Below are positions 25,301-36,474 of a stretch of 64,000 bases of DNA, one piece after another; positions within the stretch are counted from its first letter, which is position 1, and every line of letters starts with the position of its first letter. Location: positions 66,626-130,625 of the forward strand of contig JXTC01000356.1 of assembly GCA_002914845.1 (NCBI GenBank), written 5' to 3'. Under the pieces are notes generated by a model. It ran no database searches and was not told where the DNA came from. It saw only the letters and a program-made list of their open reading frames with translations. The position numbers were made by a program, and so were the translations under genes. The DNA comes from Trema orientale. Taxonomy: Eukaryota; Streptophyta; Magnoliopsida; Rosales; Cannabaceae.

Positions 25301-25999
25301 ATAATACAAACATAGAGTTTCCAATTCGAAGGGTTGTCTTTTGTTCCTTCGAACGTCTTAATTTTGTGTTCTAGTGTTTCTGTCCACTTTATGTAGCATT
25401 ATTGATTATGTAGTACTTCAATTTAATGATAATAAATGAAAAAAAATAAGCAATAGAAAATATAACTGACGAAGGAGTAATTTGTCAAGCAAAGGTTAGT
25501 ACTTCACCAAAACTGATGGAGGATGCTTAAGTAGAAGATGAATCACCAATAATTTCAAACAAAATGTTGTGTGTCTCAACTCTCATGTCAAACATAATGG
25601 TGAAAAATTTTCGTGAACTCTGACAGATGTGTGCTCCTATAATAGCACAATGGCCATGACGGAACATAAAATATTGATGGATAGAATTAAAGGGGAATGA
25701 GTCTTTTATATATATACATATTTAAACAGAAAAATGAGAACATTAAAACTCACATATTTTGCTTTCTTTCTCTACTGATAATGAGCTTTTTTTCTTTCTT
25801 TTTTTTAATTAGACCTTATCCTAATGTTATTTGTTGTAGCTTGATCGTTGTTTCTTCTGGCCCACATAAGGAGAGAAATTCAGTTTTCCATTGCAAGTTT
25901 CAACAAATCGTGGACAATCTCATCATGAACAACTTGAAGTTCAGAGAACTCATTACCATTGTCGTGTCTAATAAGGACTCACAACTATGAGCAACTATG
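22391..25999. other. Intergenic region upstream of RLP4
   Basis: The first 700 bases contain CACGTG-type cores (22832, 22863) and may be RLP4 promoter. At 23390-23890 GC-rich motifs (gggcctg, ggccca in both orientations) flank AT-rich DNA, as in many non-autonomous hAT elements, but I could not fix ends. 23900-25680 is AT-rich with weakly repeated motifs such as 'gtcatcggtttcat'. No gene is recognised; the ORF at 25697-25990 begins in AT-rich sequence and matches nothing known to me. Confidence 0.4.
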
Positions 26000-26690
26000 G
26001 TTCTCAAAGTTGGGGATAACATCTATGAACAATATGGATGCTCGGAGTTTGGCACGCCCTTCTTTGAGTTTAGCTACCACCTCATGGTAAGTGGTAGCAA
26101 CTTAGAAAAATAATAAACAACAACATAGTTGGCTTTAGCTTGCATGAGTTTTCTCTAGCCTTCCATCATTTTGATGGTTAAGACTTGGAGCCTGTTGCAA
26201 CTTTTAATATTTAAAAAGTGACTTCATATTGATACATTACCCTTATTGCAACTTTTGTATGGCTAAGATAAAGATTGTGAAAGCTACATTCGAGATGAAA
26301 TACGTCTGATCTCATACGCACTTCGTGTTTGCCTCAAAAGTGTTTCCCCTTCTCTTGTTAGGATCTCGAAAGTAGCTTTCACAGTCCTCGTCTTTGCATC
26401 TTAGCCACGCAAAAGTTGCAATAAGGATAATGTATTGATGTTAAGTCATCTTTTAAATTTTAAAAGCTACAACAATTGAATAAGTTACAGGAACTAATAT
26501 GCTGAGGCTCTAAGTACTGGCTGTAGAGTTAACAAATGGCTAGATAAAACTTAGGCAAGTTGAAGAAAACTTTGTTGTGCTTACCATTTTTCTAAGTTGT
26601 TGCCAAATCTCCACAATGAAATGGTAGCCGAACTCAAACAATGGCTTGCCAAACTTTGAGCCGCCACAGTGCTCACAACTGCCCACCATG
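26000..26690. repeat. Long inverted repeat, about 300 bp arms
   Basis: The left arm (about 26000-26296) matches the reverse complement of the right arm (26363 to about 26690) across a 66 bp loop. Matching blocks include 'ccttattgcaacttttg', 'ggctaagat', 'gtgaaagcta', 'tttttctaagttg' and 'gccaaact'. The inner half is the best preserved. A transcript crossing it would fold into a long, imperfect hairpin. No ORF is shared convincingly between the arms. Confidence 0.75.
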
Positions 26691-27179
26691 ACATTAAGGA
26701 CCTTAGTTGCCTAGAGCTATGGGCCATTGGGCACGTCAATGTTTTGAGCTTTATAAACATGATCATAACTTTTGCCACCTCGAGATCTTTGCCTATAGCT
26801 CTTTTGAAAAGGGGATGTTAGAATCAGAGCAAAATGACAAGAAGTAGAGTAAATTGACAATGGGTTATATATATTGATGAAATACAATACCCTATACGTG
26901 TGTTCGTGTGTCCTATGTTCTTAGTAGTGTCTGGTTGCAAAATGAAATAGGAATCATAATGTTGACGCTATAGAAATAGAAATAACAATGAGAGCATAAT
27001 GGAAAAAAAAAAAAACAATTCACTTGTTTGGTTGAATTAGTAGAATTAGATTATAATTACTATATTTGGTTGGCTATTAAAATGGAATTGAATTAATTTT
27101 TTATGGCAAACATACCCATGTTTTTAATGCAAATATGTAATTAATTATTTGGCATAAGAACATAATTTAATAATATCTA

Positions 27180-27341
27180 CACTTTTTATGGTCTTATAGA
27201 AAATGACTGAATTTTGGGCCCAATTTAAGTAAATATCCATTTTTCAAATGTTATAGCAATATGTCCAGTATATATGTTTATATACTAGTGTAAAATATTA
27301 TATACCAAGCATAAAAATTTATATACTTAATACCTGAAATT
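27180..27341. mobile_element. MITE left half, interrupted by LINE
   Basis: This sequence (…gtcttatagaaaatgactgaa… ttttgggcccaattt) is related to 38600-38690 inside the FES1-like intron and more weakly to 34720-34800. Its right half continues at 31730-31830 after the LINE. The outer segment 27224-27270 pairs with the reverse complement of 31770-31825, giving terminal inverted repeats. It is therefore a host MITE split by the LINE. Confidence 0.6.
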
Positions 27342-30300
27342 TTTTTTTTTTGTTAAAAAAGCTGCGATATATAAAAAAGCAAAGGAGTGGCTCAAACACA
27401 TTAAGACGTTGGGGTCCACTCAATAGAGTCAAATAAAAGGAAATTTGGGATATCAGATTGAGAAAAAGTCCCAAATTTAGAACATAGCCTGGCCCATTTG
27501 GCAAGATTGTGGGCTATGAAGTTATAGGATCTACTAATAAAAGAGGCTTTGAAACCTAAGAACCCGCGGCTTCTGGTCCTGATATCAACAGTGGTGTCAC
27601 GAATCTCCCATGGGCAATTCTCCGACTGGGTTCTGATATTATCAATGACGAACTGGGAGTCTCCTTCTAAGATTATGAAGTTCATTTTAAGGGAGATGGC
27701 CATATCGATTGCTAGTGAGGCAGCTATAGCTTTTGCAAGGAGCAGGCTCACTTGTGGCAAATGGGATGTGCGAGCAGACAAAATTCTACCTTCGTGGTCC
27801 CTAGCTACAGTAGCGGCCGTGACTTTAGATTGGGAATGTGAGATGTTAAAATTGATTTTCGCTCAATCACCAGGGGGAGGATCCCAACCATTTGTGATAG
27901 CCACATCACCAGTCTTTGAGACAAAGGTCTCTTTGAAGCCACAAAAAGAGGAGGTTATGGTGGTCCACAGGGAATGGAAAGTGGGGATTTGGTTTTTGTG
28001 GATGATAGAGTTTCTGGCTCGCCATAAGTTTTCAATCACAATAGAGGCAAAAATGAGCGGTTCCGAAAATTTGGATTGATTGATTGAGTATAAGAGGTTG
28101 AACCATTCTGCCATGGAATTAATGGTCGGAGGATTGGGAGTAAGATTCCAGCTGGATGTGAGCCAGATTCTTTTGGGCAAGTCACAGAAAAGGAAGATAT
28201 GGGTAGAGGTTTCGGGCTGAACGTTGCAGAACGGGCAAGATGGTGAGCCGATGTCAATGATAGTAGATAGGCAGGATCTAGTAGGGAGAGCATCTACAAT
28301 TATTTGCCACCACAAGATTTTATGTTGTGGGTGGAGCTTGGCTGACCAGATTTTGTTCCAAAGAGGGGGTTGGGCAGATGAGGTGTTGTTAAGTCTGTTT
28401 GATTGGTCGAGAAGGTAAGCTGATTTGGTTGAGTACTTACCATTGTGATTGGCGGGCCAGAACCAAGAGTCTTCCTTATGGTCTAAGGGTGGTTTGAGGG
28501 TGGTGATGAGACTGGTGATATTGCTATCAAAAATTTTGCCAAAATTTTCAAAGTTCCATCCCTCGGTAGGTAGGCGAAAGTCATCCAAAAAGATGAGTCC
28601 CAATCTCAGATTACCAGTAGGAGGAGGTCTAAAGCCTGGGAATTGGGGGAGCCAGGGGTTTGTCCAAATGTTGATTGATTTCCCATTGCCGAGTTGTTTG
28701 CACGCTCCTTTGGTGATGAGAGGTTTGGAGCTACAGATGCCCTTCCACGTCCACGAGTCTCCATTTCGGGGTTCCGAGTCAGTAAAAGAGGAGTGGTGGA
28801 GATATTTAGCTCTGAGAATCTGCAAACAAAGAGAATTGGCGTTAGTTAGAAGACCCCACCCCCATTTTCCCAATAGTGCTTTGTTGATGTCATGGCTCCG
28901 ACAAAGATCCAAGCCTCCGTGGGATTTCGGCTTACAGAGATTTCCCCAGGATTTGAGGCATAATCCCCTGTTATTCTCACTTTTATGTCCCCACCAGAAT
29001 TTTCGGAGAGCTGCATCAATCTTGTTGCAAAGCTGTAGCGGGATAGGAATTGATTGCATTGTGTAAGTGGGGATGGCCAATCCAACTGATTTGATCATCA
29101 TGAGTCTCCCTGCTTTAGACAGAAGTTTTGACTTCCAACCTGAAAGGCGAGATTCTAGCTTGTCCAGGATATAGTTGAAATCATGGGATTTCCTTCTTGT
29201 GTGGAAAAGAGGGAGACTTAGATATTTGGTATTGTCACGAATTCTTGGGACTCCTATAGTTCGGACCAGGTCCCTTTCCCTTCTCTCGGAGAAATTCTTG
29301 CTAAAGAAACAGCTAGATTTTGGTAAAGTCACTGTTTTCCCAGACCAATCGCAGAATTGTTGAATGCACTCAAGCATAGTCTTTGCCTCAGACTCATCTG
29401 CTCTGCCAAAGAGGAAGATGTCATCTGTGAAGAATAAGTGATTGATTGCCAGGCAAGACTTGGATAACTTGATTCCTTTAATGGTGTCCTTATTCACTTC
29501 GGTGTTAAGTTGCCGAGAAAGAACCTCTATGCAAAGGATGAAGATGTACGGTGAAATAGGGTCGCCTTGATGAATTCCCCTTGAAGGTTTGAAAGACCCA
29601 AAAGGGCTCCCATTAAGAAGTAAGTTCATATTCACCGTTGTGATGCAATTCATTACCCAATTTATCCATCGACCATGAAAACCGAAATGTGATAGAACAG
29701 AGTAAATAAAGCCCCATTCCAGCTTGTCGTAGGCCTTCTCAAGGTCCAATTTGATGGCCATAACGCCTCCTTTGCCTTGCTTCTTTTTCATAGAGTGAAT
29801 TACTTCTTGGAGGATGACCGAGTTGTCTGTGATGGACCGACCCGGAACAAAGGTAGCCTGGGTGGGGCATATTAGGCGACACAGGATTGGCTTAACTCTT
29901 TCGGCCAAGATTTTCGCTATGACTTTATAGGAAATATTGCAAAGCGAGATTGGGCAGAATTGATTGGGGTTTGTTGGATGTGGTGTTTTTGGGATTAAGA
30001 CGAGGTTGGTATCATTAATTTTTGGGTGCATGATACCAGTGAGGAAAAAGTCACGAACTGTTTCAACCAAGTCTGGCCCAATTGTGTCCCAATAAGATTT
30101 GTATAAAACTGCTGACATTCCGTCCGGACCTGGGGCTTTTAGCGATCCCATACGGAAAACGGTAGCTCTAATCTCATGGAAGTCAGGGATGCGACTAAGA
30201 GTCTCGTTCTCATGATCAGAAATTGAAGGGGGTATGAGGTCATGAAGTTGGAATACCTGGTTATTGTTGGTAGAGGTGTAGATTCGCTTGTATTTGTGAA

Positions 30301-31715
30301 TCAGAGCAGTTCCAATTGAATCTCGGCTCCCCAACCACTGTCCAGTATCATCCTTGATGTACTCAATGGCATTTCTTCTTCGTCTGATGAAGAAAAATTT
30401 GGTGCAGCTGTCTCCTTTTTTCATCCACTGTATTCTGGATTTTTGTTTCCAAAGGAGTTCTTGTCTCTGAAGTTGTTCCTTTAATTCCATACGAAGATGA
30501 ACTTCTGCCGAGAAGGATGCATCATCAACCGATTTGTTTTGGATAGCTCCGATGGCAGAACGGATTGAGGCAATCTTCGTTTGCAGTTTTCCAAATTGGC
30601 ATTTATTCCAGAGTCTGAGAGTTCTTTGGGTTGAGTGAATACGCCTACACCATCTAGCTGCTGGTCTAAACTAATCAAAATTAGCCCATGCACTCTTCAC
30701 CACTAGATGACTTCTTAGATCGCGAGCCCATATGGCTTCAAATTTAAATGGCTGCTTAAGGAAACTCATATCTCCCATGGTGTTTAACATAATAGGGGAA
30801 TGGTCAGAACCAATAGCTGGAAAGACTCTGAGGGTTGCTCTGGGAAAGAGGCAGCGCCATTGATCATTTGCAACTCCTCTGTCCAACGTGACTTTGATAT
30901 GTTTACCAGGGCCTCGTCGGTTGCTCCAAGTAAATTGGCCTCCTTGATGTTCGATGGGAATTAATCCTAGATTGTCTAAATTAGCTCGCATAGACTTCGA
31001 TGAGGAGCCAGTAAGATGCCCACCTTTCTTTTCATGCTTCCACAAGAAGCCATTGAAATCCCCCATCAGGAGCCAGGGGCCGTTGAAATTCCTTGTGGTT
31101 TTGTGGATGTTAACCTAGAAAGAGGGCCGGTCAGACTGTTTAGGAGGGCCATAAATACCAGAGAAGAGCCATGGGTGGTCAGTTGGATCGGAGTAAATGA
31201 TACCAGAGATCATATTTTTATTTTGGATTGTGGGTTCAAAATCAATACCGTTCCTCCAAGTGATACACAGACCGCCAGAGGAACCAGAGGGCGGGACGTC
31301 TAGGAATTAGAGAAAATAGAGTGAGGTGAGAATGCGAGAGAGCCGAAAGGTGTCCAATTTAGTTTCAGAGAGGAAGATGAGGTCAGGGTTTAATGATCTG
31401 ATGGAGGCCCTGAGCTCACTAACTGCCGAGGAATTAGACAAACCTCGGCAGTTCCATGAGTAGATGATCATGACTCCTGTGGAGACCCAAGGGGGTTAAC
31501 TTCGTCAATGAAGGTATTTGGGGAGTTTTGGATTATTTGGGAATTGGGGATCACATTTATTTGGCTACCAATTCCTCTGAAGAAGGTGGGAAATAGGTCC
31601 TCCAAGGGGCGCTGGGACAGTACAACAACAGTGACATTACGAGCTCTCTTTTTCCATAAAGAGTGGCCACGGTAAGTGTATGGGCGAACATGGTGAGGGC
31701 TTGGGGATGAACCCA
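27342..31715 (-). mobile_element. L1-type LINE retrotransposon, 5'-truncated
   Basis: About 4.4 kb on the minus strand, bounded by a perfect 14 bp target duplication TAATACCTGAAATT (27328-27341 and 31716-31729). It ends in a short poly-A tail (T run at 27342-27351 on the plus strand). It contains the tail of ORF1 and an ORF2 with endonuclease, reverse transcriptase, zinc-binding RT-associated and RNase H regions, the order of plant L1 elements. The left end falls within ORF1, so the copy was 5'-truncated at integration. It cannot move by itself now because ORF2 has in-frame stops. Confidence 0.93.
27401..31471 (-). pseudogene. LINE ORF2: endonuclease / reverse transcriptase / RNase H, broken by stops
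   Basis: The frame from the ATG at 31471 runs to 27401 (about 1356 codons, normal for a plant L1 ORF2) with four internal stops: TAA 31307-31309, TAG 31115-31117, TAG 30671-30673 and TGA 27863-27865. No frameshift is needed. Order: AP-endonuclease (MIIYSWNCRGL near the start; MGDFNG; GSDHSPI), reverse transcriptase (SLKAPGPDGM, LDLEKAYDK, HQGDPISPY), the zf-RVT region (SAKLHPQHKILWW… CPFC) and an RVT_3-type RNase H (LEGDSQFVIDNI). The RT catalytic box reads FTDD where F/YADD is expected, and FCPISLCN replaces FRPISLCN. Each stop and both substitutions could come from one C-to-T or G-to-A change. The protein is not expected to be active. Confidence 0.92.
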
Positions 31716-31716
31716 T
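31468..31716 (-). pseudogene. LINE ORF1 C-terminal remnant
   Basis: This 82-codon open frame runs from the truncated left end of the element into a stop that overlaps the ORF2 start codon as ATGA. It has no zinc-knuckle, so that part of ORF1 was lost by truncation. Its position directly before ORF2 is the main reason for the call. Confidence 0.6.
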
Positions 31717-31729
31717 AATACCTGAAATT

Positions 31730-31830
31730 GGTAGATATATGCTTATCTATTAAGTATAAAAATATATATACATGGACATTTAGCTATATAATTTAACAAA
31801 TGGATATCTACTTTATCAAATTTAAAATAC
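31730..31830. mobile_element. MITE right half, interrupted by LINE
   Basis: Continuation of the element at 27180-27341. It ends with sequence (acatttagctatataatttaacaaatggatatctac) whose reverse complement resembles 27224-27270. The 31830-32330 stretch beyond it is AT-rich, with GC-rich motifs (gggtcgactcagccc, 31990; ggtccgacctatccc, 32110) that may belong to another old MITE. Confidence 0.5.
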
Positions 31831-32341
31831 TTGTCATTCAACTAAATTTCTCAATATTTTATTTTTTATTTGAAAAAAATAAGAATTTTATAAGGAAAAT
31901 ATCAATAAAAAAAGAAGTTATAAGGAAAAAATAATAAAAGCAAATTGCGAATATATGTGAAAAAAGTTTGGGTCAGGTCACAGCCCGTGGGTCGACTCAG
32001 CCCTAAACTACCGCGGCCTAGTCCTAGCCCAACCCCAAGGACATGGTCGGTCTTTTTAAAAAAATATCAAGAAATACATTTTCTTATTAAAATATTGGTT
32101 TAAAGTTGGTCCGACCTATCCCACCCTTTGGCCAAGTGGGCTATAGGGCCAAGTTAGAGTTTAGTACTTAAATTATGGCCTGATTGGCTTTTCTTCTCTG
32201 GCATATTCGAGCCGGGCAACCCATTTTTATAGAATCAATTCCAAATCAATTAATTATTTTTCAATATCAGTGGGTATCCATTGTCCTTTAATATCATCAT
32301 GTAAACCACATAAAAGCATAATGGAGGAGATATGACAAATT

Positions 32342-32541
32342 TTTTTTTTTTTGGTGAAGAAGGGCGGATGAGATCCCGGCGGTAGGTCACTTCTCAGAGC
32401 CATTCTCATTCGATTGAGGCACCCAAGGGCAATATGGGGGATCAAATCTTAAACTTTGCCCTCTCTAAGTGAGAGAAAGCCTTAAGGTAGAATACCTTGC
32501 CACTTTGACCATCCCCTTGGGTGTGGTTTAACGATTAAGGC
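32342..32541 (-). mobile_element. tRNA-derived SINE, 200 bp
   Basis: On the minus strand the element contains an A-box-like TGGTCAAAGTGG and, about 50 bases later, a B-box-like agatttgatcc, and it ends in a run of about 12 A. Flanks atgacaaatt (32332-32341) and ataacaaatt (32542-32551) are a 10 bp target duplication with one mismatch. These are the diagnostic features of a pol III-transcribed SINE, moved by a LINE in trans. Confidence 0.7.
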
Positions 32542-32814
32542 ATAACAAATTCAGATGAGTCATAGAATGACCTTTTTGCTTTTTTTTTTTTAGAAAAAAC
32601 AATCTATAGATTAATAGAATTGTCGATCCTTTGAAATAATCTTTTTTAAGTTGAAAAAGCAACCTAATAATATAATAAATAATTTTTAGTAATACTTAAT
32701 CCATTATATTGTCCATAACCCTAAACCATCAGAAACGATGAACAATGGCAAGTCATTATTTTATACCACAACTATTGTGGCATCACTAAAAAGGTAATTT
32801 TGGCCTAAGTTACT

Positions 32815-33690
32815 TAGATAACATTTAGTTTATAGGAATAGACAAAGGAATGGAATGAGCATTCCTAAGGATTACTCATTCTATTATTTGGTTTAGATTT
32901 TCAACTTAAGAAAAGTCATTCCAATGGAAAGACAAATATATTAAGTAGTAAAATTATCTTTTCTTAACCAAACCACTGGAAAGACTATTCTATTTCTACT
33001 CTAAATTTTAAATGTCCTAATTACCCTTATTTTGGTTGGGCTAAATTATAGGATTTCAGAAAATAACACATCAATCCGTATACGGGTTGATATATTATTT
33101 TTTGAAATTCTAAACAACACATCAACCCGTACACAGTTTGATGTGTTATTTTCTGAAATCTGAATAACACATCAACCCGTATATGGATTGATGAGTTATT
33201 TTCTAAAATTCAGAATAATACATCAAACCGTATACGGCTTGATGTGTTATTTTCTGAAATCCCGAATAACACATCAACCCGTATACGGGTTAATGTGTTA
33301 TTTTCTGAATGAATATAGTTTGATGTGTTATTTTCTGAAATTCTATATAACATATCACACAGTATACAGTTTGATGTGTTATTCTGTCTTTCAAATTTTT
33401 ATTTTTTTAAAAAAGAATTTTCTAGTGCAAAAAATACATAAATAAATAAGTCAATCAATTTTTGTACCAATTTAATATTTGTACCAATTTTCTAATAATA
33501 ATGGTATTTTCGTCTGTATAATGTTAATTCCATAATAAACCAAACATAATAATCCTCATTCAGACACTAATTCCAACGTGTCAACCAAGCAACTCAATCA
33601 ATTTTCTTTTCCATTCTATTCTTACTCTCATTCTATTCCTATTACCATTCACATTCCTTTTCTATTTTTGTTTAGCAATCAAACACCACC
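32815..33690. mobile_element. Possible MITE hosting the palindrome array
   Basis: The left end (aacatttagtttataggaatagacaaaggaat) resembles the reverse complement of the right end (attccttttctatttttgtttagcaatcaaacacc). Both carry strings of ggaatgg/cattcc motifs, as hAT-type MITEs often do. Exact ends and target duplication were not resolved. The palindrome array lies in the middle. Confidence 0.4.
33065..33380. repeat. Tandem array of 32 bp palindromes, about 51 bp period
   Basis: Units begin at 33065, 33116, 33166, 33217 and 33268, then a half unit near 33309-33330 and a last one at 33349. Each is a near-perfect palindrome whose left arm is AACACATCAACCCGTA, followed directly by its reverse complement (centre GTATAC). 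Spacers are a conserved TTTTCTGAAAT-type sequence of about 19 bp. Every unit can form a hairpin with no loop. No cas-like gene is near and the spacers are alike, so it is not a CRISPR array. Confidence 0.85.
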
Positions 33691-36103
33691 TTGGAGTTAG
33701 GACCATTTCCCTTCATATAATTCTAGGCCTTCTTGTCCCGTGAAAGATTCCAATTTATGCTAAAAAGCAAAAAGAAGAAAAGGCTTCCAAGCAAACAATT
33801 TTTCTTATTTTCTCTTATTAAGAAAAAATAAGGATTCTAAAAAGTAAAAGTGAAATTAAAATTTAGAGCAAACTAGAATAAGCATATTCATTTATTCATA
33901 CATGAGCAAATATATTAGTTGTTGTATCAAGTTTAGAACAATTGGTCATTTTGCCCATCACTTTTGACTTTACATGCAAGTGCCTCATAAATGGCAAATT
34001 TGTTCTTTTTTTGTCCCTTTAACACTAGCACCATTAATCCCCTAAAAAAAAAAAAATACTAACACTATTAAAAGATTGTCAGTCAATAAGAGTTAAATAG
34101 TCTTTCTCTTTTACTAGAATCTTTTATTGGATATATCCTAATAGCTACTTTTTATTCTTAAATAAATGAAAATCTGTATTAAAAAAAAGTCGAAAAAGAG
34201 GTAGATGCCCTCACTAGTTTTTTTGGCTTATTTTTTTAATGGAACATTCCAAATAGCTAGTTTTTTTTAATAATTAAATAAACGAAATAAACGAAAAAAA
34301 GAACTATAAAAAATATTTTTTTTATATAGTTATATATATAAAACCAAAAAACAAAAGAGAGACATAATATAACAATTTTTGTATTCATTCATTAGTGCTA
34401 TGAAATATTTTTAGATGTTATGTCTCAAAAGGTGCATAATTTCACATTTAAAAAATTCTCCAAAAGGTGATTTTTTTTTTTTTTTGATAAGAAACGGTCT
34501 TCAAAATATTTGTATTCTTCAAAAGGTGAAATAACTATTTGATTTTTGCTTATTAATAGTTTGCCAACACTGTTAATATTGAAAGAGCAAAAGAATAATA
34601 ACTTTGCCATTTAGAAGTCACTTGAATACAAAATTAAGATGAGAGGACAAATTCATATTGAAGAAAAAAATAGGAGAAAATAACTAATTATTCTAAAGTT
34701 TACTTAAAGGCTTAAAAACAAAATAGCGGAATTTTGGATCCCTCTTAAATAAATGTCCCTTCTTTGAAGCACTGTAGCAAAATGGCTAGTTACTTACATT
34801 TTTATCATTCCAAAAGTGGGAAGATTATAGATTGAAATAAATTAATGTTTAACATAAATCATCAAAAAGAAAAATATATTATAATAGATCATAGAAAAAA
34901 AGTGCAAGATCTATTCCTCTAATTTCTTCGGGTTTTAGACTAATGATTAATGATTAGCAATTCCATTGGAAATATAATTTAGTCATTATTTTTTTTCTAT
35001 TTTATTTTTATTCATTCTCAAATCTCAATAGCTATTAATGAAAAGAAAAATCTCAATAGCTAATTTTTATTCACAAAAAAAATCTCAATAGCTAAGGAAT
35101 AATGATTATATTCTTTAGCTATAACACTTTTTTTTTTTTTGGAAAGAATCATTTAATCCTATTTGGATTTATTTGGGAGCAAAATCTTATTTGGATTTTA
35201 TTTCATTAGCAAAATAATAATAATAATAATTTCACCTATAAATGTTAGGATTATTTTCATTACAAATTAGTAAAAGGCATTTAAGGAAAGGTAAATTTTG
35301 GGAAGTCAGTCTTTGATTGATATAATAAGGGGAACTATATTTGCACCCCCATACAATCATTAAGGCACCCCTATAAAAAATAAAAAGACAAGTCGAGACA
35401 ATATATTAAAAGCTAGTTAAAAGCTCTCCAAGCACATTCTAAAACTAATTTTTTCCCAACAAATCTATCAATTGAAAAAGAATTAGAAATTCTAACTTTT
35501 ATGATGAAAAAATTAAATCATGAAAAAAAACAACAATAAAAAAATATATAATTAACACGAGAAAATAAAACTCAAGCTAGGAAAGGAAAAAAAAACACAT
35601 TGATCGTAAAACTATACAAGTTTAGGTTGATAATCCTGGTTATTAACAATACAACTCTCAAAAAAAAAAAAATTGCTATATGAGAAGGTAAAAAATTGGG
35701 AGGGAAGAAGATGATATATGTAAAAAAGATTAAGAAGGTAAAAAATGGAAGAAAATTCTGAATGAGAATTGGTTCCTGGGAATTAAATTGAAAATGAGAA
35801 AGGAAGGGAAGATGGGTGCCTTCATTTTTTTCCTTCCTAAATTGTTAATTTTAGTCATTTTATTAGTTAATGGAGTTATACAAAAGTGAGGTGTATATAT
35901 AATAATAATATATATAATCCCTAATAATAACAATAATAATAGAGTAACACTAAGGACACTAATAATTTACACCAAAAATTTACATCACAATCATTAAATT
36001 TTGAATGGTATAATTCCATATATAAATAAAATAATAATTTAAACGGATGTCTGTAACTTTTTGGTACAATTTGTTCTCAATCATTATTCATAATAATAAT
36101 AAT
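33691..36103. other. AT-rich intergenic region
   Basis: No gene is recognised. It contains many A/T runs, a decayed relative (34720-34800) of the MITE split by the LINE, and microsatellites of aat/ata type at 35215-35230 and 35900-35912. The short ORFs at 34425-34610 and 35730-35933 lie in low-complexity DNA. Confidence 0.45.
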
Positions 36104-36254
36104 GGCGCGTCTACAATAAGGGCGCCCCTACGTAGGGCCCTGTCTATTCACCGTTAGATGGGAATCTGTATATAAATAGATTCTCCACAGATTCTCGTTA
36201 TTCCCCACATATTCTCATCCAAAGCATTACTCTACATAGGATCACCCCATTCCC
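36104..36254. mobile_element. Mutator-like MITE, copy 2 (decayed)
   Basis: Related to copies at 11470 and 48118 (starts ggcgcgtctacaataagggc), but the right end has lost the segment around taccgtag and ends in attccc. It is flanked on both sides by AAT/ATA-repeat DNA, which fits a duplicated AT-rich target but prevents exact definition. It lies about 130 bp upstream of the FES1-like upstream ORF, so it is in the promoter or leader of that gene. Confidence 0.65.
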
Positions 36255-36387
36255 ATAATAATAATAATTTTTGGAGGAATAATAATAATAATAATGATAA
36301 GCAAAGCGAAGGAAGGAAGAAGGGTCCCGCCGCAGCGACCGTATCGCATCCGGTGGCGATCGAGTTCGAGCCCGAGGTGAGTGAGTG

Positions 36388-36438
36388 ATGCCTCAGCCTC
36401 AGCCTCAGCCTCAGCCTCAGCCTCAGCCTCCCGTCTAA
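36388..36438 (+). promoter_or_regulatory. Upstream ORF (Pro-Gln repeat) before FES1-like gene
   Basis: An ATG at 36388 opens a 16-codon ORF, Met followed by alternating Pro and Gln and ending PPV, with TAA at 36436-36438. It lies 36 bases before the main start and in the same frame. If it is in the transcript it would lower translation of the main protein. The cctcag repeat that encodes it is probably length-variable. Confidence 0.5.
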
Positions 36439-36474
36439 CCCAAAACCATTCCAACTCAACCACCTCTCGCGGCC

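Noticed and set aside
27549..28079. 176-codon plus-strand ORF, with others at 28449-29066 and 31016-31303
   Set aside because: Antisense shadows of the LINE ORF2 and endonuclease region.
33065..33380. CRISPR-like array
   Set aside because: The period is regular, but the spacers are near-identical, the repeats are palindromes, and this is plant nuclear DNA without cas genes.
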